DNA of 13,184 nt, taken from positions 1-13,184 of the forward strand of contig JAOXRY010000128.1 in NCBI GenBank assembly GCA_025800305.1. The letters are read 5' to 3'. Source of the DNA: Campylobacterales bacterium. GTDB taxonomy: Bacteria; Campylobacterota; Campylobacteria; Campylobacterales; SZUA-545. Both the position numbers and the translations under genes were made by a program. Shown piece by piece: positions 1 through 7,504 of this stretch; the first letter of the stretch is position 1; each line of letters opens with the position of its first letter. The notes under the pieces were generated by a model. The model was not told the DNA's origin, ran no database searches, and saw only the letters and a list, made by a program, of their open reading frames with translations.

Positions 1-17
1 CAAGGAGGATGTTGTGA
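1..17 (+). CDS. Possible 3' end of an upstream gene (partial)
   Basis: The first bases read in frame as Arg-Arg-Met-Leu followed by a TGA stop at 15-17. That stop overlaps the GTG start of the acyl-CoA synthetase gene as GTGA. All four later junctions of this operon overlap in the same way, so a co-transcribed gene ending here is plausible. Only four codons are visible, so nothing can be said about its product, and the open frame could be chance. Confidence 0.3.
3..8 (+). promoter_or_regulatory. Shine-Dalgarno site for the acyl-CoA synthetase
   Basis: A perfect AGGAGG lies five bases before the GTG at position 14 and supports that non-ATG start. Two nearby ATGs, at 9 and 18, are not in the synthetase frame. 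Confidence 0.75.
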
Positions 18-1783
18 ATGATTACAGTTTTACAAATTTTGCCTCACTTTTTCGTTTTATCACACAGAAGTATGATAAAGAAGATTTCCTCAACTATTTA
101 AAAGATGGTCAGTGGGTTTCTCTTTCTACAAAAGACTTTGAGAAAAAAGTAATTTATCTATCCTTGGCATTAAAAGATCTTGGAATTGGTAAAAACACCA
201 GTGTTGCTATTGTTTCAGATTCATCTCCTTTTTGGATTATTGTTGACTTTGCTATTCAAATAGCTGGTGGTAACTCTGTACCACTTTTTACAAAAATATC
301 CTCATCAAATTTACAACATGAAATAGAAGATGCTAATGTTCAATTTCTTTTTTTAGGAGATGGAAAAAGAGCATCTGAGTTTGATAGGTTTCAATTTAAA
401 AAAGTTTTTACAACAGAAATTTCTACAACATTGAAGAATCAAACCAATTTAACAGACCTTTTTCAAATAGGTGAAAAAATCCACTTAAAAGATCCCTTGG
501 TTTTTGACTCTATGATAAATGAAGTTAAGGATGAAGATCTCTTAAGCATTATCTACACAAGTGGAAATACAGGAGTTCCAAAAGGTGTTGAGCTGACCCA
601 TAAAAATGTAATCACCCAGCTTCATGATATTAAGAAAAACTTTCCTGTTGATGAGACAGACAGAGCCCTTAGCGTACTTCCTTTAGCCCATATTTTTGAA
701 AGAGCAATTATGACCTTTTATCTTAGCTGTGGAGTTAGTATATACTTTGCAGATGATGTAAAAAATGCAGGTATGCTCTTAAAAGATGTAAAACCAACAA
801 TTATTACCGTTGTTCCTAGACTTCTTGAAAAAATCTACTTTAAGATGAAAGCTAAAATCGAAGATTCTCCAATAGTTAATAAACTAATCGGAACATTAGC
901 AAGAGTTAGGGCAATACATAAAAACCCAGACAGTGAAAAAGCTTTCTACGACAAACTCTTTGAAAAAATTGTCTATAAAAAATTCAAAGAAGCCTTTGGT
1001 GGAAATATTAAACTTCTTGTCTGTGGTGGTTCTGCTCTTGATGTAGATTTATACAAGTTCTTTTTAAATATTGGTCTTCCATTGTACCAAGGGTATGGTA
1101 TGACAGAGTTTTCTCCTGTTATTAGTGCTAATAATCCTAAACAAACAAAATGGGGGACTTGTGGTGTTGCTTTTCCATCTGCAACAATAAAGATTGCAGA
1201 AGATGGAGAGGTTCTTGTAAAAGGTGATAGCATGATGAGAGGCTATCATAATCTTGAAGATAAAACAAAAGAGACAATTATTGATGGTTGGCTTCATACT
1301 GGAGATCTTGGAACTATGGATAAAGATGGATTTTTAACAATCCAAAGCCGTAAAAAAGAACTTTTTAAAACTTCCAATGGAAAGTATGTCAATCCAATTA
1401 TCATTGAACAAGGAATTGTAAAAAGTCCTCTTATTGATTTTGCTGTTGTAATTGCAGATAATAAAAACTTTACTTCTGCCCTACTTTTTCCTGATTTTGA
1501 TTATTTTGAAAGTTATATTGCAGAACATCCTAAACTTCCAGATAACTACACAATAGAAGACTTCTTTGCATATAAAAAAATTCATAAAACTCTAAAAAAA
1601 CATATGAAAAGAGTCAATAGAGATCTCAATCAGTGGGAAAAGATCAAAGAATTTAGAATCGTCTATAAAAGGCTTTCAATAGAAGATGGAGATATTACAC
1701 CATCTATGAAACTTAGAAGAAATGAGATTGAGAAAAAATACGCAGATGTAATCAAAGAGATCTACAAAGAGGAGGAGTTATGA
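14..1783 (+). CDS. Long-chain fatty acid-CoA ligase (AMP-forming)
   Basis: The 589-residue protein activates free long-chain fatty acids to acyl-CoA using ATP and CoA through an acyl-adenylate. This is the entry step of beta-oxidation, carried out at the inner face of the cytoplasmic membrane. The ANL-superfamily motifs are in order: the phosphate-binding loop YTSGNTGVPKG at 181-191, the adenine-binding YGMTE at 361-365, HTGDLG around 428-433 with D431 expected to contact the ribose, and the SRKKELFKTSNGKYV hinge region at 445-459. The C-terminal Pro-Ser-Met-Lys-Leu segment supplies the probable catalytic K566. The TSNGKYV block and the overall length fit the FAA1-like (COG1022) group rather than E. 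coli FadD itself, so I give no fadD symbol. In the phosphate loop Asn185 stands where Thr is usual. The GTG start is backed by AGGAGG at 3-8. The stop overlaps the thiolase start as ATGA. Acyl chain-length preference cannot be read from the sequence. Confidence 0.93.
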   Translation: MNDYSFTNFASLFRFITQKYDKEDFLNYLKDGQWVSLSTKDFEKKVIYLSLALKDLGIGKNTSVAIVSDSSPFWIIVDFAIQIAGGNSVPLFTKISSSNLQHEIEDANVQFLFLGDGKRASEFDRFQFKKVFTTEISTTLKNQTNLTDLFQIGEKIHLKDPLVFDSMINEVKDEDLLSIIYTSGNTGVPKGVELTHKNVITQLHDIKKNFPVDETDRALSVLPLAHIFERAIMTFYLSCGVSIYFADDVKNAGMLLKDVKPTIITVVPRLLEKIYFKMKAKIEDSPIVNKLIGTLARVRAIHKNPDSEKAFYDKLFEKIVYKKFKEAFGGNIKLLVCGGSALDVDLYKFFLNIGLPLYQGYGMTEFSPVISANNPKQTKWGTCGVAFPSATIKIAEDGEVLVKGDSMMRGYHNLEDKTKETIIDGWLHTGDLGTMDKDGFLTIQSRKKELFKTSNGKYVNPIIIEQGIVKSPLIDFAVVIADNKNFTSALLFPDFDYFESYIAEHPKLPDNYTIEDFFAYKKIHKTLKKHMKRVNRDLNQWEKIKEFRIVYKRLSIEDGDITPSMKLRRNEIEKKYADVIKEIYKEEEL

Positions 1784-3063
1784 GAGAAAGAATTGCCATA
1801 GTTGATGGGCTAAGAACCCCTATTGCTAAAGCTGGAAGTACGTTAAAAAATCTACAAGCAGATTCTTTAGGAGCTACTGTTGTAAGAGAGATAGTTCTTA
1901 GAAGTCAGCTAAGCTTTGAAGATTTTGATGAAGTTATTATTGGAAATGTAGCCCAGCCTTCTCACGCTACAAATGTTTCAAGGGTTATCGCAATGAGAGC
2001 TGGTTTTCATAAAAAGATCTCAGCTTTTACAGTAAACAGAAACTGTGCTTCTGGAATGGAGTCTATTACCAATGCTACTAATAAAATCTTAGCAGGAGAT
2101 GGAGAGATATTCTTAGCTGGTGGAGTTGAGTCTATGAGTAATATTCCTTTCCTCTACTCTGAAAAGATGAAAGGTTTTCTAACTACTCTAAGCTCAAAAA
2201 GATTCCAAGACAAGTTTCAAGCCCTAGCCTCCTTTAAGCCTAGTTTTTTAAAGCCAACGATTGGTCTTATGTCAGGGCTCACTGATCCAATCAGTGGAAT
2301 GATTATGGGAACCACGGCAGAGGTTCTAGGAAAGAAGTTTCACATTGATAGACCTACACAGGATAAGTTTGCAGCAGAGTCTCATAATAAGGCTGAAAGA
2401 GCAATTCGTGAAGGAAAGCTGAAAGAGGAGATCTTACCAATCGTTCCAGTTTCAAAAAAAGGAACTATCTTTAGTGAAGACAATGGAATTAGAAAAGGAC
2501 AGTCTCCTGAAAAACTTGCCAAGCTAAAACCTTTTTTTGATAGACATGCTGGAACAGTAACAGCAGGAAACTCTTCTCAGATCTCTGATGGAGCTGGAGC
2601 TGTTATTTTGATGAGTGAATCCAAGGTAAAAGAGATGGGAATTGAACCTTTAGGATACTTAAGAGACTTCTCTTATGTAGGATTAGAAGCTAGTGAAATG
2701 GGTCTTGGTCCTGTTTTTGCCACTAAAAAGCTTTTTGATAAAACTGGTGTTAAGATGACTGATATAGATCTTATTGAACTTAATGAAGCCTTTGCAGTTC
2801 AAGTTTTAGCCAATGAAATTGCATTTAACTCTACAAACTTTGCAAAAGAGTATTTAAATGGGAAAAAAGTCGGTGAAATGAATATGGACATTTTAAATGT
2901 TAATGGTGGCTCGATAGCCTATGGACACCCTGTTGGTATGAGTGGTACAAGGCTGGTAATACACACACTAAAAGAACTAAGAAGAAGAAAGAAAAACCTT
3001 GGTCTTGCAACCCTTTGTATCGGCGGTGGTCAAGGGGCTTCACTTCTATTGGAGGTTGAATAA
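1780..3063 (+). CDS. fadI: Acetyl-CoA C-acyltransferase (3-ketoacyl-CoA thiolase), FadI type
   Basis: The 427-residue thiolase cleaves 3-ketoacyl-CoA with CoA to give acetyl-CoA and an acyl-CoA two carbons shorter, the last step of each beta-oxidation turn. All catalytic elements are present: nucleophile C89 in NRNCASGMES, the NEAFA block at 335-339, H383 in GHPVGMSG, and the second cysteine C413 in LCIGGGQGAS. Length and the longer central loop (about 120-180, rich in Phe, Lys and Pro) suit the FadI/trifunctional beta-subunit branch better than the shorter FadA or acetoacetyl-CoA thiolases. The thiolase-then-multifunctional-enzyme order also matches fadIJ rather than fadBA. It presumably forms a complex with the next gene's product. 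A strong AGGAGG at 1770-1775 precedes the ATG. The start overlaps the upstream stop as ATGA, and the stop TAA shares its last base with the fadJ ATG. Confidence 0.94.
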   Translation: MRERIAIVDGLRTPIAKAGSTLKNLQADSLGATVVREIVLRSQLSFEDFDEVIIGNVAQPSHATNVSRVIAMRAGFHKKISAFTVNRNCASGMESITNATNKILAGDGEIFLAGGVESMSNIPFLYSEKMKGFLTTLSSKRFQDKFQALASFKPSFLKPTIGLMSGLTDPISGMIMGTTAEVLGKKFHIDRPTQDKFAAESHNKAERAIREGKLKEEILPIVPVSKKGTIFSEDNGIRKGQSPEKLAKLKPFFDRHAGTVTAGNSSQISDGAGAVILMSESKVKEMGIEPLGYLRDFSYVGLEASEMGLGPVFATKKLFDKTGVKMTDIDLIELNEAFAVQVLANEIAFNSTNFAKEYLNGKKVGEMNMDILNVNGGSIAYGHPVGMSGTRLVIHTLKELRRRKKNLGLATLCIGGGQGASLLLEVE

Positions 3064-5177
3064 TGAAAAATATACATCTAAATATAAATAATGAAAAAGC
3101 AGAACTGATTTTTGACCTTGAAAAAGAGAAGATCAATAAGTTGTCCTACAAAGTCTTAGAAGAGTTAGATAAAACTCTTGATGAGATTAAAGACAATAAA
3201 GGAATTAAACTTCTAACTATAAAAAGTGCCAAAGAGAATATCTTTATCGCTGGTGCTGATATTAACGAGATAAAAGAGATGAAAAATGAAAAAGAGATTG
3301 TTGACAACCTTTTAAGAGGTGACAAGATCTTTGAAAAGCTAGAAAACCTTCCCTTTCCAACTATTGCTTATATTGATGGTGCTTGTATGGGTGGTGGCTT
3401 AGAATTAACTCTTAGTTGTACTTATAGAGTTTCCATTGAAAAAGACAAAACAAAGCTGGGACTTCCAGAGGTTAATCTTGGAGTTATTCCAGGTCTAGGA
3501 GGAACACAAAGACTTCCAAAGCTAATTGGTCTTGCTAATGCTCTTCCTTTGATTCTTGGCGGAAAGATCTTAAATTCAAAACAAGCCTATAAGCTAGGGA
3601 TTTTAGATGAGTATTTTCCTGATGGATATGAAGAGTTTATGATTAAAGACTTTGAAAATCTAGTAATAAATAATCCTAAAGAGATCTTAAAACGAAGAAA
3701 GAAGTTTTTTCCTCTGGAGCTTTTTGGTTTTACAAGAGGTATTATCTTCAAAAAAGCAAAAGAGTCTGTTATAAAGAAGACAAAAGGTCACTACCCTGCT
3801 CCACTTGTTGCTTTAGATGTTATTGAAAAAACCTATACTCTTTCACTTTCAAATGGTTTAGAGATTGAAGCAGAAGAATTTTCAAAGTTAGCTACAACAG
3901 ATATTTCCAAAAACCTTATTGACATTTTCTTTACCAGCGAAGAGTTAAAACATAAAGATTTCAAAACAAAAACAACTCCTATAAAAGACAGTGCTGTTAT
4001 TGGTGGTGGAACTATGGGAAGTGGGATTATATGGCTATTTTCCAAAGTCAGCCTTCCAGTCCGTGTGAAACTAAGAGATATAAATAAAGCTGGTGAGATT
4101 ATGAAGAAGGTCTCATCAATTTATGATTTTTATATAAAAAGAAGAAAATACAATAGAAACCAAGTAGAATTCAAATTAAATAAAGTTACTTTCAGTGAAG
4201 ATTACAATGGATACAAAGATTGTGACCTTGTAGTTGAAGCAGTTGTAGAAAATATTGATGTAAAAAAAGAGGTGTACAAAAACCTTGAAGAGGTATTAAA
4301 AGATAACGCAATTATTGCTTCCAACACTTCTTCAATCAGTATGGAAAACCTTAGTAGTGAAATGAAAAATCCAGAAAGATTTGTGGGAGTTCACTTTTTT
4401 AATCCAGTTGAAAGAATGCCTTTAGTGGAAATCATTCCTTCTTCTAAAACATCAAAAGAGACAATTGGAAGAGTCTATAACTTTTTACTAAAAACAGGAA
4501 AGACCCCTGTTGTTGTTGGCGATTGTAGTGGTTTCTTAGTTAATCGTATTTTGATTCCATATATTAATGAGGCTATCTATCTTTTCAAAGAGGGAGCAAG
4601 TTCAACGCATATTGATAAAACTCTCACAGATTTTGGAATGCCAATGGGACCTTTAACTTTAGTTGATGAAGTGGGAATTGATATTGGATATAAAGTTTCT
4701 AAAATCTTAGAAGATTCTTATGGAGAGAGAATGGCAATGTGTCCTATCACAGAATCAATTTACAAAGAGAAAAATCTTCTAGGGAAAAAAGCTGGAAAAG
4801 GTTTCTATATCCATAGTAGTGACAAAACGCCACCAATTCCAAATCCAGAAGTTTCTTCACTCCAGTCTTCAAATGATAGCTTTACACAGGCACAAATCAT
4901 CGATAGAACTGTTTTAATGCTGATTAATGAAGCCAGTAGATGTATTGAAGAAAAAGTTGTTGAAAAACCAAGCTATCTTGATATGGCGATGATTATGGGA
5001 ACTGGTTTTCCTCCTTTTAAAGGTGGGGTTTTAAAGTATGCAGATAGTATTGGAATTGATACGGTTGTTGAAAAACTTGAAGATTTGGGAAAAAACTATA
5101 GCAGTAGATTTACTCCTTCAAATCTATTAAAGTCTATGGCAAAAGAGAATAAAACATTTTATGGAGAAAAGAAATGA
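3063..5177 (+). CDS. fadJ: Multifunctional enoyl-CoA hydratase / 3-hydroxyacyl-CoA dehydrogenase, FadJ type
   Basis: The 704-residue alpha subunit of the fatty-acid oxidation complex hydrates trans-2-enoyl-CoA and then oxidises the L-3-hydroxyacyl-CoA with NAD+, handing the ketoacyl-CoA to the thiolase. The N-terminal crotonase domain (about 1-190) has the oxyanion-hole segments FIAGADI and GACMGGGLEL and both catalytic glutamates, E114 and E136, in the positions known from FadB/FadJ. A linker leads to the NAD-binding Rossmann domain, which starts at about 309 with VIGGGTMGSGI (G314, G316, G319). The catalytic dehydrogenase His is H444 in GVHFFNPVERMPLVEI. Two C-terminal dehydrogenase repeats follow (about 493-590 and 620-700); the first contains the FLVNRI and MGPLTLVDEVG signatures. 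The length is normal for FadJ. GGAGG at 3051-3055 lies seven bases before the ATG. The stop overlaps the fadE start as ATGA. FadB is the alternative name; gene order favours FadJ. Confidence 0.95.
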   Translation: MKNIHLNINNEKAELIFDLEKEKINKLSYKVLEELDKTLDEIKDNKGIKLLTIKSAKENIFIAGADINEIKEMKNEKEIVDNLLRGDKIFEKLENLPFPTIAYIDGACMGGGLELTLSCTYRVSIEKDKTKLGLPEVNLGVIPGLGGTQRLPKLIGLANALPLILGGKILNSKQAYKLGILDEYFPDGYEEFMIKDFENLVINNPKEILKRRKKFFPLELFGFTRGIIFKKAKESVIKKTKGHYPAPLVALDVIEKTYTLSLSNGLEIEAEEFSKLATTDISKNLIDIFFTSEELKHKDFKTKTTPIKDSAVIGGGTMGSGIIWLFSKVSLPVRVKLRDINKAGEIMKKVSSIYDFYIKRRKYNRNQVEFKLNKVTFSEDYNGYKDCDLVVEAVVENIDVKKEVYKNLEEVLKDNAIIASNTSSISMENLSSEMKNPERFVGVHFFNPVERMPLVEIIPSSKTSKETIGRVYNFLLKTGKTPVVVGDCSGFLVNRILIPYINEAIYLFKEGASSTHIDKTLTDFGMPMGPLTLVDEVGIDIGYKVSKILEDSYGERMAMCPITESIYKEKNLLGKKAGKGFYIHSSDKTPPIPNPEVSSLQSSNDSFTQAQIIDRTVLMLINEASRCIEEKVVEKPSYLDMAMIMGTGFPPFKGGVLKYADSIGIDTVVEKLEDLGKNYSSRFTPSNLLKSMAKENKTFYGEKK

Positions 5178-7504
5178 ATGGTTTACTATATATCTTGATT
5201 CAAGGCGGTTTGATTTATAACTATCAGAAATTACATAACATTGTTTTTCTGGTACTTTCTGGTGTTGCTGGATATTTTCTAGTTCCTGGTTGTATCCTTT
5301 TTTGGATAGCGTTAGGTGTTCTCCTTATCTTTACCTTAGCACCTAAAATTAGAGAACAACTTATTACAAAAAGAGTTTATAACTTTTTAAAAAACAATAA
5401 CGTTCTCCCTCAAATTTCTAAAACAGAAGAGGAAGCTCTAAACTCTGGAACAAAGTGGATTGCTGGAGAATTTTTCAGTGGTCAGCCTAATTTTAGACAG
5501 ATCTATAATAGAAGCTACAATAAATTAACTAATGATGAACAATCCTTTTTAGATAATCAAGTAGAAACTCTTTGTTCTATGGTAACAGATTGGGATATCT
5601 TCCAACAAAGAGATATGCCCAAAGAAGCTTGGGAGTATCTGAAAAAAGAGAAATTTTTTGGAATGATTATCCCAAAAGAGTATGGTGGTCTAGGCTTTAC
5701 GGCTTTAGGTCATAGTGCTGTTATTGAAAAGCTAGTTTCTAGATCTCAAGTCTTAGCAATCACAACAATGGTTCCAAACTCTCTAGGTCCAGCTGAACTT
5801 CTTATTCACTACGGAACCACAGAGCAAAAAGATAAATACTTAAATAAGTTAGCAACAGGGGAAGAGATCCCATGTTTTGGTCTTACTGAGCCTCTTGCTG
5901 GAAGTGACGCTGCTTCTATTACCTCTACTGGCGAAATTATTAAAGAAGGTGGAAAGGTAAAGATTCTTTTAAACTATGAGAAGAGATACATTACTTTAGG
6001 AAATATTGCTACTGTAATTGGTCTTGCCTTTAAACTAAGAGACCCAAATAAGATCTTAGGAAAAGGAGAAGACCTAGGAATTACTTTTGCTCTTATTGAT
6101 GGGAAAACAAAAGGTGTTGATTCAACTAAAAGATTAGATCCTTTAGGGGTTCCTTTTTATAACTCTCATCTAGTAGGAAAAGACGTAAAGATCTCAATGG
6201 ATGATGTAATTGGAGCAGAAGCTGGTATTGGACAAGGTTGGAAAATGCTTATGGGATCTTTGTCTGTTGGACGTGGGATTTCCCTTCCTTCAACTAGCCT
6301 TGGAGCCAGTAAGTTAGCAACAAGAGTTGTTGCTGGATACTCTGTGGCAAGAGAACAGTTTGGTTTAAGCATTGGAAAATTTGAAGGTATTCAAGAGCAA
6401 ATTGGAAAAATAGTTGGTCTTACTTATATGCAAAAAGCATCAGAAAAATTCGTTCTTGACGCTATTGATTCTGGAGAAAAACCAGCTGTATTAAACTCTG
6501 TAATGAAGTATCATTCTACAGAAAATTCTAGAGAAGTTATTAAAAGTGCTATGGATGTTTTAGGTGGAGCTGGAATTATCAAAGGTGAGAAAAATCTTTT
6601 AGGAAATCTCTACATAGGTGCACCTATTTCTATTACCGTTGAAGGTGCCAATATTTTAACAAGAAACCTAATGCAATATGGGCAAGGTGTCATTAGATGT
6701 CATCCTCATATTAAAGATGAGATTGATGGATTAACTCAAGGAGATGTCTCCAAATTTGACAAGGCTCTTTTTTCTCATATCACACTGGGAATTTCCAATG
6801 GTGTAAGATCTATTTTCCTCTATTTAACACGAGGATATTTTGTTCCAATAGCTGGTGATAAAAAGTTAAGAAGATATGAACAAAAAATTGTCTGGGCCTC
6901 AGCATTTTTTTCTCTATATTCAGACATTGCACTTGGAGTATTTGGAGGAGGTTTAAAGAAAAAAGAGAATATAAGTTCCAAACTTGCTGATATATTTTCC
7001 CATCTCTATCTAGCTTCTTCTATTCTTAGGGAGTATAAAGAGAAAAAAGATGAAAAAGAACTTCTCAGTGGAAAATGGGCTTTAGAATATTGTCTTTATA
7101 ATATTCAAAAATCCAGTGAGAGCTTTATTGAAAATATGTTTGATGGTCTTTTAGGAAAGGTTATGAAAGCTATTCCATTAACTCTTTTAAGAATAAATCC
7201 AATTGGATACTATCCAAGTGATACTCTCTCAAGAAAACTTTCTTCACAGATATTAGAAGATATCCAATATAAAGATTCTTTAACAAAAGGTATTTTTATT
7301 CCTAAAAATGAAAAAGAACAATTAGCAATTATTGATAAGGCACACACTCTTTATAAACAGACAAAAGATCTTGTCAAAAAAGCAAAAAGTGGAGAGATTC
7401 TCTCAAAAGAAGAGGAGTCTATATTAAGTGATTTTAGAAAAGTACAGTATGAAGCTATTACAGTTGATTCTTTTGATGTAAAGGAATATTTCAAACAAAG
7501 ATGA
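5174..7504 (+). CDS. fadE: Acyl-CoA dehydrogenase, FadE type, membrane anchored
   Basis: The 776-residue flavoprotein performs the first oxidation of beta-oxidation, from acyl-CoA to trans-2-enoyl-CoA, passing electrons to electron-transfer flavoprotein or the quinone pool. Two hydrophobic stretches at about 21-55 should anchor it in the membrane, as in E. coli FadE. The acyl-CoA dehydrogenase core includes PKEYGGLGF, the flavin/substrate segment CFGLTEPLAGSD (234-245), the FadE-characteristic KRYITLGNIATVIGLAFKL and EDLGITFALI, and VEGANILTRNLMQYGQG with E490 as the likely catalytic base. After about residue 500 comes the long C-terminal extension (DUF1974) specific to FadE, which separates it from the short soluble dehydrogenases of about 380 residues. 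It is slightly shorter than the E. coli enzyme of about 814. GGAG at 5163-5166 precedes the start. It overlaps fadJ and the downstream fusion gene by four bases each. No etf genes are in the window. Confidence 0.95.
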   Translation: MNGLLYILIQGGLIYNYQKLHNIVFLVLSGVAGYFLVPGCILFWIALGVLLIFTLAPKIREQLITKRVYNFLKNNNVLPQISKTEEEALNSGTKWIAGEFFSGQPNFRQIYNRSYNKLTNDEQSFLDNQVETLCSMVTDWDIFQQRDMPKEAWEYLKKEKFFGMIIPKEYGGLGFTALGHSAVIEKLVSRSQVLAITTMVPNSLGPAELLIHYGTTEQKDKYLNKLATGEEIPCFGLTEPLAGSDAASITSTGEIIKEGGKVKILLNYEKRYITLGNIATVIGLAFKLRDPNKILGKGEDLGITFALIDGKTKGVDSTKRLDPLGVPFYNSHLVGKDVKISMDDVIGAEAGIGQGWKMLMGSLSVGRGISLPSTSLGASKLATRVVAGYSVAREQFGLSIGKFEGIQEQIGKIVGLTYMQKASEKFVLDAIDSGEKPAVLNSVMKYHSTENSREVIKSAMDVLGGAGIIKGEKNLLGNLYIGAPISITVEGANILTRNLMQYGQGVIRCHPHIKDEIDGLTQGDVSKFDKALFSHITLGISNGVRSIFLYLTRGYFVPIAGDKKLRRYEQKIVWASAFFSLYSDIALGVFGGGLKKKENISSKLADIFSHLYLASSILREYKEKKDEKELLSGKWALEYCLYNIQKSSESFIENMFDGLLGKVMKAIPLTLLRINPIGYYPSDTLSRKLSSQILEDIQYKDSLTKGIFIPKNEKEQLAIIDKAHTLYKQTKDLVKKAKSGEILSKEEESILSDFRKVQYEAITVDSFDVKEYFKQR
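7481..7504 (+). promoter_or_regulatory. Weak ribosome-binding context with ATGA stop/start overlap
   Basis: The only purine-rich Shine-Dalgarno candidate, AAGGA at 7481-7485, is fifteen bases from the ATG at 7501, further than usual. The start overlaps the fadE TGA as ATGA. Translation of the fusion protein therefore probably depends on ribosomes finishing fadE, which would tie its level to the dehydrogenase. Confidence 0.45.

Noticed and set aside
973..1297. Minus-strand open frames inside the acyl-CoA synthetase gene
   Set aside because: They overlap each other and conserved synthetase motifs, and neither looks like a protein domain.
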